Part shown: positions 57,475 to 64,000 of the stretch, piece by piece
How the letters are laid out: every line of letters begins with the position of its first letter
Numbering within the stretch: position 1 is the first letter of the stretch
From: Owenweeksia sp965214115
GTDB taxonomy: Bacteria > Bacteroidota > Bacteroidia > Flavobacteriales > Schleiferiaceae
DNA: 64,000 nt
Assembly: GCA_965214115.1 (NCBI GenBank)
Contig: CBDCAU010000002.1
Span: 124,001-188,000 of the forward strand
Direction: 5' to 3'
Program-made: the position numbers and the translations under genes
Notes under the pieces: model-generated
Seen by the model: the letters and a program-made list of their open reading frames with translations, nothing else
Database searches by the model: none
Told to the model about the DNA's origin: nothing

Positions 57475-57855
57475 CTACACCACCAACGGATATTCCTTCA
57501 CCAAAATCTCCAGAGGGATTTTTAGGTGGCGGTTTACGTTCCGAATCATTGCCACGCTCAGCTTTCTTTTGCGGTTCAAAATTAGCGAGGCCTTGGCTTT
57601 GTCGCCCACCACTTTGCCCAGCTCCGACTGGCTCCAGCCTTCTTCGTCCATCACATATTTGATGGCTTCCACGGGGTCGGGGTCACTCACCGGATAGTGC
57701 TTGTTTTCATAATCTTCAATCAAGATTTCCAGCACCTCGGCGCGGTCGTAGGCCGGCGTGTTTTCCGGAGCGTTGAAAATCTCCCGCAGTGCGTTCAGCG
57801 CCTCGCGGTATTCGGCCTCCGTGCGGACGGGTTTTATGTGATTATTTTGTGTCAT
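57475..57855 (-). CDS. higA: HigA-type antitoxin
   Basis: 126 residues. N-terminal helical part TEAEYREALNALREIFNAPE and AEVLEILIEDYENKHYPVSD, then a helix-turn-helix domain EGWSQSELGKVVGDKAKASL and NRKRKLSVAMIRNVNRHLKI. The AIxYVMDEEG motif is typical of the long HigA group. It neutralises HigB and represses the operon. It starts 13 bases after the higB stop, in the toxin-first order usual for higBA. Confidence 0.88.
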   Translation of the reverse strand: MTQNNHIKPVRTEAEYREALNALREIFNAPENTPAYDRAEVLEILIEDYENKHYPVSDPDPVEAIKYVMDEEGWSQSELGKVVGDKAKASLILNRKRKLSVAMIRNVNRHLKIPLEILVKEYPLVV

Positions 57856-57868
57856 TTCCAGTTTCCTT

Positions 57869-58171
57869 TCAGTAATTCCAAACGGTGGCGGGGTCTATTT
57901 TGTCATATTCGCCGTGTGTGCCGATAAAACAAACGTACACGGATTGGCGACGGTAATTCACCATTACGATAAGGCGATAATCATTTTTATTGATATTGAA
58001 AACCACCCGTTGGTTGGCGATAGGCCGCGCGTGGGTGAACGTTTCTAAAACATCGTTCGGCCGCGCCCAGTCAGCGTTTTTCGTTTTTTTAATCCACACT
58101 TTCAATCCCGTTTCCGTTTCGGGGTGTTTTTCATAAAATTGTTTCAACGTGCTTATCGCGATGATTCTCAT
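57869..58171 (-). CDS. higB: HigB-type toxin (mRNA interferase)
   Basis: 100 residues from ATG 58171 (MRIIAISTLKQFYEKHPETE). RelE-superfamily ribosome-dependent RNase. KTKNADWARPNDVLETFTHA, RVVFNINKNDYRLIVMVNYR and VYVCFIGTHGEYDKID are characteristic of the HigB/HTH-partner subgroup; the last part contains the usual catalytic His/Lys-type residues. A perfect inverted repeat 30 bases upstream is a likely operator. Confidence 0.88.
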   Translation of the reverse strand: MRIIAISTLKQFYEKHPETETGLKVWIKKTKNADWARPNDVLETFTHARPIANQRVVFNINKNDYRLIVMVNYRRQSVYVCFIGTHGEYDKIDPATVWNY

Positions 58172-58200
58172 TCCGAAATATGAAAGGGTCAAAAATAAGA

Positions 58201-58225
58201 AAAGTTTCCAAAATGGAAACTTTTA
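58201..58225. promoter_or_regulatory. Likely operator of higBA
   Basis: AAAAGTTTCC-AAAAT-GGAAACTTTT: perfect 10-bp arms with a 5-base centre, 30 bases before the higB start. Its position and symmetry suit binding of a HigA dimer or the HigBA complex. Confidence 0.6.
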
Positions 58226-58301
58226 ATGTGAGGTATAAATTGCTTTTGCAAAATTGGAAAATCTTTGAGGCCAGCGGATGTCTTTTTCATTTTAAATATT
58301 A

Positions 58302-59417
58302 CTAAACCAATTGCAATTTATTATCAATTCGATTTGCTGAAATCCAAATTATCTCCGAGTTATAGGAGTCAATTGGGTTTGATTTATAGGTTTCATAGTC
58401 TAAAAAATCTTTAATTTTCAAATTAGAAACGTAAAGTGGTATCGTGGTTTTCCTCTCTCCGTTAACATATTCAACAAATAAGGCGATAACGCCATTTTCA
58501 TATAATTCTTCACTAAGATTAAAATTTGGCATTTTCGAATGTTTAGGGTCATAATCGAGATAAAAACACAATGCAGCATTTGCTACATTTTTATCATAGA
58601 ATATAAATTTGGCATCGTGCAAAAGTGTCATTATACATAACATTATGTGATTAACCCTTTTCTTTATAGCTTTAACATAGTTCTTTCCTAACGCAAATCT
58701 GTCAACTATTTGAGAAAATACGTTTACAATTTCACTCGCAAAGACTGATGTTTCAAAGACCGAATTATAAAATATTGCTCCTCTAACCACCTTTTGTATC
58801 CTGTCCATAGTTGATTTTATCTTTTTGGCTAAATTTTCCGCCTCGACCAATTGTTTAGTCAACTCTAATTCTTGGACAGGGTCATATTTTGAAATAGGCA
58901 ATCGTCTAATTGCGTTAATATACCATTCGGTTTTTTTCGTTTTGATGTAATGATAACCATTTCTCTGAACATATTGCTTCTTGAAAAAATCTCTAATTTC
59001 CTTTTTGTTAAATCCTGTATATTTTTTCAAGTGAGAGTCTGGTAAATCATCCAGTCCATCAATGTAAAGAATTTTGAAAAGTTTTGAATCAATTTTTTCT
59101 ACCGAAACACCTCCTAACATTAAGTCGCTTAGCTCATCTTCATTTTTGACATTTTTTAGTATTTCAGAAGTAGTATATTTTGAAATTTCTTCATCTGTTA
59201 ATTTAAGTTTAGTGTATCTATTATTTAACTTACTATGAAATATGCCCCTATCACGGACTGGGTGGGCAATAAAGTGTGCCAACTCTTTAATTAATCCCTC
59301 ATTTTTGATGTATTCCCTTGAAGTAATTAATAATGTACGAATTGTGTCTTCATCAAATGTGTCATTCTCGATTTTCCTGAGACACTTTATTAATACTTGT
59401 TTGACCTTTATTGACAT
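58302..59417 (-). CDS. Large AT-rich orphan gene, function unknown
   Basis: 371 residues, no family recognised. It looks mostly helical and soluble. An N-terminal helical part (KQVLIKCLRKIENDTFDEDT, IAHPVRDRGIFHSKLNNRYT) is followed by a central part with GFNKKEIRDFFKKQYVQRNG, and a C-terminal part with VNHIMLCIMTLLHDAKFIFY and GVIALFVEYVNGERKTTIPL. The gene is visibly more AT-rich than any core gene in the window and lies alone between higBA and dnaE. Its position beside a toxin-antitoxin module and its composition suggest horizontal arrival, possibly a defence gene, but nothing in the sequence shows that. Confidence 0.65.
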   Translation of the reverse strand: MSIKVKQVLIKCLRKIENDTFDEDTIRTLLITSREYIKNEGLIKELAHFIAHPVRDRGIFHSKLNNRYTKLKLTDEEISKYTTSEILKNVKNEDELSDLMLGGVSVEKIDSKLFKILYIDGLDDLPDSHLKKYTGFNKKEIRDFFKKQYVQRNGYHYIKTKKTEWYINAIRRLPISKYDPVQELELTKQLVEAENLAKKIKSTMDRIQKVVRGAIFYNSVFETSVFASEIVNVFSQIVDRFALGKNYVKAIKKRVNHIMLCIMTLLHDAKFIFYDKNVANAALCFYLDYDPKHSKMPNFNLSEELYENGVIALFVEYVNGERKTTIPLYVSNLKIKDFLDYETYKSNPIDSYNSEIIWISANRIDNKLQLV

Positions 59418-59468
59418 TGCTATTGAAAAGCTTAAAGTCTTCTAAAATTTTTAGATTATTTTACCAAC

Positions 59469-62400
59469 TCACCCCCCAACCCTCACCCTAACCCACTCCT
59501 TCCCCCCCAACTCATCCAGCAACTCCTTCCCAATTTTCACCCCCCCGTTCCTACTCGGCATCTTCACGTTCACGCTTTTTTTGGCGGGGTCAAACACCCA
59601 CAGGTGCACGCGCCCGCTGCCTTTGTGTTTGGCAAAAAGCGAGTGGATTTCCTCGATGTTTTCGGGGTTCACTTTGTCCAGCGCCAGCATCAGTTCCAGC
59701 GTGCGGGCGTCGTTTTCCATCGCATCCTGCAGTTGCGAGATGTCGCGGATTTTCGCCTCGATGCGCTCCGGCGCGCCCTCGTAGCGCGGCGTCCAGCGGT
59801 TCACCGCGCCCTTCACCATCAGCATCATATTCGGGTTCAGCCAGTGCTTGAATTTCAAGTAGTCTTCCCCAAAAAGCACAAACTCGTGATTGTCCGAATA
59901 ATCTTCTAAAGTGAATTTCCCGAACGGTTTGCCGCTCTTCGCCGTCAGGTGTTTCGCTTCCGTAATAATACCCGCCACGCAAAACTCGCCCAGCTTTTCA
60001 AGATTTTGAAAATCTGCCAGTTCCTTATTGCAAAAATGTTCGATTTCGTGCTTGAAATCGTCCAGCGGGTGGCTGGAAATGTAAATGCCGTTGATTTCCT
60101 TTTCCTTGCCCAGTTGCATCATCCGCGGCCATTCCGCTACGGTGGGGATTTCCGGTTCGGGCAGGCTAACTTCCTGACTTTCACCAAACAGCGACACCTG
60201 CGACGATTCTTCCTGCGCCTTCATTTTTTGGGCGTAGCGCATCGCGTTTTCCAAAAAGGTGCGCTCCTCGCCGTTCGTATAAAAATACACCGCGCGGTGC
60301 TCGTTCGGGAAGGCGTCGAACGCCCCGCCCAGCGCCAAACTTTCCACCGTCCGCTTGTTCACCGAGCGCAAATCCACCCGTTTCAAAAAATCGAAAATGT
60401 GGCGGTACGGCCCGTTTTCCTTGCGCTCGGCCACCAAATTCAGCACGGCGCTCTCGCCCACGCCCTTCATCCCGCCCAACCCAAAACGGATTTCGCCCTT
60501 CCGGTTCACCGTGAATTTCAGCTCCGATTCGTTCACGTCCGGCCCCAAAACGGGGATGCCCATCCGGCGGCATTCTTCCATAAAAAACGTCACCTTTTTG
60601 ATGTCGTTCATATTGTGTGTCAGCACACTGGCCATAAATTCCGCCGGATAATTCGCCTTCAAATAGCCCGTCTGAAACGCCACCACCGAGTAGCAAGTGG
60701 AGTGCGATTTGTTGAACGCATATTCCGCAAACGCCTCCCAATCTTTCCAGATTTTTTCGAGGATTTCCGCACCGTGGCCGCGCTCGCCGCCCTGTTCGAT
60801 GAATTTCGGCTTCATCTTGTCCAGCACGTCGCGCTTCTTTTTGCCCATCGCTTTGCGCAGAATGTCGGCCTCGCCTTTGGTGAAACCGGCCAGCTTTTGC
60901 GACAGCCGCATCACTTGCTCCTGATACACCGTAATCCCGTAAGTTTCAGCAAGATACTCCTCCATTTCGGGCAGGTCGTAGCTGATTTCTTGGCGGCCGT
61001 GTTTCCGTTCGATAAAGTCGGGAATGTATTGCAGCGGGCCGGGCCGGTACAGCGCGTTCATCGCAATCAGGTCGCCGAATTTGTCGGGTTTCAGGTTTTT
61101 GAGATGCTTCTGCATCCCCGCGCTTTCAAACTGAAACGTGCCATTTGTCTCGCCGCGTTGATAGAGTTCAAAGGTCTTTTCATCGTCCAGCGGAATTTCG
61201 TCGGGGTCGATTTCTTTATTATGGCGCTCTTTCACCATTTGAATCGCGTCACGGATGATGCTCAAAGTTTTCAGTCCGAGGAAGTCCATTTTCAACATCC
61301 CCGCATCTTCCACTACCGAGTTATCAAACTGGGTTACAAGCAGTTCCGAGTCTTTGGCCGTTGCCACGGGAATGAATTCCGTGATGTCGTCCGGCGTAAT
61401 GATGACGCCGCAAGCGTGAGTGCCGGTGTTGCGCACCGAACCTTCCAAAATGCGCGCTTGCGCAATCACCTCCGCCTCCTTGCCCTCCGTTTCGGCCAAC
61501 TTGCGCAAGTCCTTGGCCATCTGCACATTGTCGCCGTTCAGGTTTTGATTTACCTCCGAATCGCTCCATTTGAAAAGCTTGGAAAGTTTGGTAAAATCCG
61601 GTACCAGCTTGGCAATTTTGTCCGTTTCCGGCAGGCCCAGTTGCATCACCCGCCCCGTGTCGCGAATAGCGGATTTGGCGGCCATCGTCCCGTAAGTGAT
61701 GATTTGCGCAACTTGGTTTTTGCCGTATTTCTGCACCACCCAGTCGATGATTTTGCCGCGCAGTTCGTCGTCAAAATCAATATCAATATCCGGCAACGAC
61801 ACACGGTCGGGATTCAAAAATCTCTCAAAAAGCAAATCGTATTTTATGGGGTCAACATTCGTGATTCCAGTACAATACGCCACCACACTGCCCGCCGCCG
61901 AACCACGGCCCGGCCCCACGGAAACGCCCATTTTGCGCGCCTCGGTGGTAAAATCCTGCACTATCAAAAAGTAGCCGGGGTAGCCGGTATTGGCGATGGT
62001 TTCCAGCTCAAAATCCAGCCGCTCTTTCAGTTCGGGCGAAATCTCGCCGTAGCGTTTTTTCGCGCCTTCATAGGTCAGATGTTTCAGATAATTGTTCTCG
62101 CCCCGAATTCCTCCATCTGTCTCATCTTCAGCATCTTTGAATTCTTCAGGGATTTCAAACTTGGGTAATAAGACATCCTTTCGCAAGGAATAACTTTCGA
62201 TTTTTTCGGCGATTTCGGCACTCGTAGAAATAGCTTCCGGCAAATCTGCAAAGATTTCCCGCATTTCTTCGGTATTCCGATAGTAAAAATTATCATTCGG
62301 AAAACCGTAACGAAAACCGCGCCCGCGACCAATCGGCGTACTTTGAAATTCACCTTCTTTTACACATAATAAAATGTCGTGTGCATTCGCATCATTTTTA

Positions 62401-63767
62401 TCTAAATAATAGACATTGTTAGAAGCCACATATTTGACATCGTATTTTTTACAAAATTTAATAAGCGTTTGATTCACAGCTTCATCCGCTTCCAATCCGT
62501 GCCGTTGCAGTTGCACATAAAAATCATCACCAAACTGTTCTTTATACCATACAAAAGCCTCCTCGGCTTGCTTCTCTCCGACGTTCAAAATCAGCGATGG
62601 AATTTCCCCATAATGATTGCCCGAAAGAGCTATCAAATCTTCCTTGTATTTTTCTAATAAATCTTTATCAATGCGAGGCACATAATAAAAACCATCCACA
62701 AAAGCCGCCGAACTGAGCTTGGCAAGATTGTAATATCCCTTGCGATTTTTGGCTAAAAAAACTTGCTGAAAACCGTTGTCTTTTTGCGTTTTATCGGTAT
62801 GATTTCGACATACATAAAATTCGCATCCTACAATCGGTTTTACGTCATTTTTCAATGCTTCTTCCACAAAAGAAAAAGCGCCGTATAAGTTGGCGTGGTC
62901 GGTCATCGCCACGGCGGGCGAGTTATTTTCTTTCGCTTTGGCAATCAGGCCGGGAATGTCGCACGTAGCCTGTAAAATCGAATACTGCGTATGGACGTGC
63001 AAATGCACAAAAGGCGTGTCCGTCGCCACTTCCGCCGTTTCGCCATCTTGCTTTTTTTGGGATGACTCTTCGGCCAGTTTTTTCGCCAATTCTTTGAACG
63101 ACTGAACGTTCAAACCAATCGGCTGAATGGTGGTAGGGTTTTTAGCTGTAAAATCCTGACGGTCTTCGGGTGAAAAATGAAGCTTTTCATCTTTATAAAA
63201 ACGGATGCGAACCAACTCCAAAAACGCCCGCGAAGTGGCTTCCACATCGGCGGCGGCGTTGTGGGCTTCCGCAAATTTTTCGTTGAACAGCTTTTCATAC
63301 AACTCCTCCAGCTTGGGATATTTGAAGCCACCGCCCTTTCCGCCAGCCAGTTGCGTAAAATCCTTCGTCTCGGTGCTGGTATCAATGACGGGCATTTCCG
63401 CCAGCGAATTTTCCTGCCCCAGCCGCAAATATTCCGCCCCGAGAATATTGTTGTCAAAACCCACATTGTGGCCCACCAAAAACTCCGCTTTTTCCACCGC
63501 ACGGGAAAATTCCGCCATCGCCTCCTCAACCGGAACGCCATAGTTTTCAGCCACTTCCGTGGTGATGCCGTGGACTTTCGCCGCGTTGAACGGAATGTCA
63601 AAACCATCCGGTTTCACCACAAAATCCTTGGCCTCCACGAGGCTGCCGTCTTTATCGTGAAGCTGCCACGCAATCTGCACCGCGCGGGGCCAGTTGTCCA
63701 AATCAGAAAGCGGCGCATCATCGCGAATGGGAAGGCCGGTGGTCTCAGTATCGAAGATTAAAAACAT
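59469..63767 (-). CDS. dnaE: DNA polymerase III alpha subunit with N-terminal proofreading exonuclease
   Basis: 1432 residues from ATG 63767 (MFLIFDTETTGLPIRDDAPL). Residues 1-190 are a DEDDh exonuclease: FDTETTG, FLVGHNVGFDNNIL, and AHNAAADVEATSRAFLEL. A PHP domain follows at about 255-480 (FVHLHVHTQYSILQATCDIP, AVAMTDHANLYGAFSF). The polymerase has SVGPGRGSAAGSVVAYCTGI, the catalytic PDIDIDFDDELRGKIIDWVV, and NALYRPGPLQYIPDFIERKH. The C-terminal OB domain includes GIITEAKHLTAKSGKPFGKF. Such exonuclease-DnaE fusions occur in Bacteroidota and would give the replicase its own proofreading. An in-frame start 11 codons upstream is less likely. Confidence 0.96.
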   Translation of the reverse strand: MFLIFDTETTGLPIRDDAPLSDLDNWPRAVQIAWQLHDKDGSLVEAKDFVVKPDGFDIPFNAAKVHGITTEVAENYGVPVEEAMAEFSRAVEKAEFLVGHNVGFDNNILGAEYLRLGQENSLAEMPVIDTSTETKDFTQLAGGKGGGFKYPKLEELYEKLFNEKFAEAHNAAADVEATSRAFLELVRIRFYKDEKLHFSPEDRQDFTAKNPTTIQPIGLNVQSFKELAKKLAEESSQKKQDGETAEVATDTPFVHLHVHTQYSILQATCDIPGLIAKAKENNSPAVAMTDHANLYGAFSFVEEALKNDVKPIVGCEFYVCRNHTDKTQKDNGFQQVFLAKNRKGYYNLAKLSSAAFVDGFYYVPRIDKDLLEKYKEDLIALSGNHYGEIPSLILNVGEKQAEEAFVWYKEQFGDDFYVQLQRHGLEADEAVNQTLIKFCKKYDVKYVASNNVYYLDKNDANAHDILLCVKEGEFQSTPIGRGRGFRYGFPNDNFYYRNTEEMREIFADLPEAISTSAEIAEKIESYSLRKDVLLPKFEIPEEFKDAEDETDGGIRGENNYLKHLTYEGAKKRYGEISPELKERLDFELETIANTGYPGYFLIVQDFTTEARKMGVSVGPGRGSAAGSVVAYCTGITNVDPIKYDLLFERFLNPDRVSLPDIDIDFDDELRGKIIDWVVQKYGKNQVAQIITYGTMAAKSAIRDTGRVMQLGLPETDKIAKLVPDFTKLSKLFKWSDSEVNQNLNGDNVQMAKDLRKLAETEGKEAEVIAQARILEGSVRNTGTHACGVIITPDDITEFIPVATAKDSELLVTQFDNSVVEDAGMLKMDFLGLKTLSIIRDAIQMVKERHNKEIDPDEIPLDDEKTFELYQRGETNGTFQFESAGMQKHLKNLKPDKFGDLIAMNALYRPGPLQYIPDFIERKHGRQEISYDLPEMEEYLAETYGITVYQEQVMRLSQKLAGFTKGEADILRKAMGKKKRDVLDKMKPKFIEQGGERGHGAEILEKIWKDWEAFAEYAFNKSHSTCYSVVAFQTGYLKANYPAEFMASVLTHNMNDIKKVTFFMEECRRMGIPVLGPDVNESELKFTVNRKGEIRFGLGGMKGVGESAVLNLVAERKENGPYRHIFDFLKRVDLRSVNKRTVESLALGGAFDAFPNEHRAVYFYTNGEERTFLENAMRYAQKMKAQEESSQVSLFGESQEVSLPEPEIPTVAEWPRMMQLGKEKEINGIYISSHPLDDFKHEIEHFCNKELADFQNLEKLGEFCVAGIITEAKHLTAKSGKPFGKFTLEDYSDNHEFVLFGEDYLKFKHWLNPNMMLMVKGAVNRWTPRYEGAPERIEAKIRDISQLQDAMENDARTLELMLALDKVNPENIEEIHSLFAKHKGSGRVHLWVFDPAKKSVNVKMPSRNGGVKIGKELLDELGGKEWVRVRVGG

Positions 63768-63800
63768 TGGAAATGAGGGAGTTGAAAGTTTTAAATTCAA

Positions 63801-64000
63801 TTTCTAAAATTAGAAAAATGAGGCGGCGAAAAAAGAGGTGTTGATAAGGATTGAAAAGTTGTTTTTGGTGATATTATAAAATCAAACGCCAAATTTTTGA
63901 CGGGTTTGATAGTGTGCCGTGCCGTTGGCACTCATCCAATCGCCGCCAACCTTTAGACCCCAATCATACGATTGGGGCTATCAATATATCGTGCCTTCGG
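63801..64000. repeat. Gap at the window end with a palindromic repeat
   Basis: No gene is seen. AGACCCCAATCATACGATTG then GGGCTA (63954-63980) forms a stem like the dispersed intergenic repeats elsewhere in this window. Confidence 0.4.

Noticed and set aside
59949..62168. Very long open frame (739 codons) antisense to dnaE
   Set aside because: Shadow of a long GC-biased gene; the composition (Arg, His, Phe-rich) is typical of antisense reading and the dnaE frame is fully supported.

Overview
The window comes from a chromosome of a Bacteroidota bacterium, possibly of the Saprospirales/Chitinophagales side (lineage is inference). Support: at least four secreted proteins end in type IX secretion sorting tails; the clearest promoters match the phylum's TTG-N19-TAnnTTTG pattern; translation starts lack obvious Shine-Dalgarno sequences; and several families typical of the phylum are present (DUF4290, DUF4468, TamL-like Omp85, DnaE fused to a proofreading exonuclease, mitochondrial-type citrate synthase).

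Layout. 0-2 kb: the end of an Omp85 outer-membrane protein and a GreA/GreB factor. 2-6.9 kb: an accessory zone with gene remnants carrying premature stops, an FG-GAP secreted protein, an AlbA_2-type ATP-binding regulator and an 11-copy 10-bp tandem repeat. 7-9.6 kb: eno-gltA. 9.8-15 kb: a secreted protein, a DUF2130 coiled-coil protein, DoxX, a MazF/PemK toxin with an unusual partner, and carA, separated by dispersed repeats. 15.3-32.9 kb: one long minus-strand ribosomal cluster (str-S10-spc-alpha fused: rpsL to rplQ, with fusA, secY, infA, rpoA), driven by a near-perfect promoter at 32926-32955. 33.3-36.2 kb: a small-RNA candidate, a BRO-type protein and a broken DUF1016 nuclease gene. 36.3-44.6 kb: UvrD-type helicase, DUF4468, DUF4290, murA (one-base frameshift), a TlpA-like thioredoxin, grpE-dnaJ. 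44.9-51.5 kb: BLUF photoreceptor, tRNA-Asp with a damaged duplicate, large secreted proteins, a 24-residue membrane peptide and a second broken DUF1016 gene. 51.8-59.4 kb: a GC-rich IS5-type element, a stress-like membrane/PRC-barrel pair, DUF58, two HicB-like antitoxins (one dead), trxA, higBA and an AT-rich orphan gene. 59.5-63.8 kb: dnaE.

The core genes are coherent: translation and transcription machinery with nucleotide synthesis (carA), protein export (secY), folding (grpE-dnaJ), cell wall (murA) and central carbon metabolism (eno-gltA). The accessory genes are mostly toxin-antitoxin systems, nuclease-like orphans and decayed copies.

The most unusual signal is a set of short palindromes. 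Both DUF1016 genes carry several in-frame 27-bp quasi-palindromes (13-bp arms, one central base) in the linker before the nuclease domain; their sequences differ from copy to copy but the arms still mostly match each other. A BRO gene and a nearby locus hold related 27-bp palindromes with one symmetric substitution. Other 16-20 bp palindromes seem to have been inserted elsewhere: one frameshifts the first DUF1016 gene, one replaces part of a duplicated tRNA-Asp, and one replaces a stem in a dispersed repeat.
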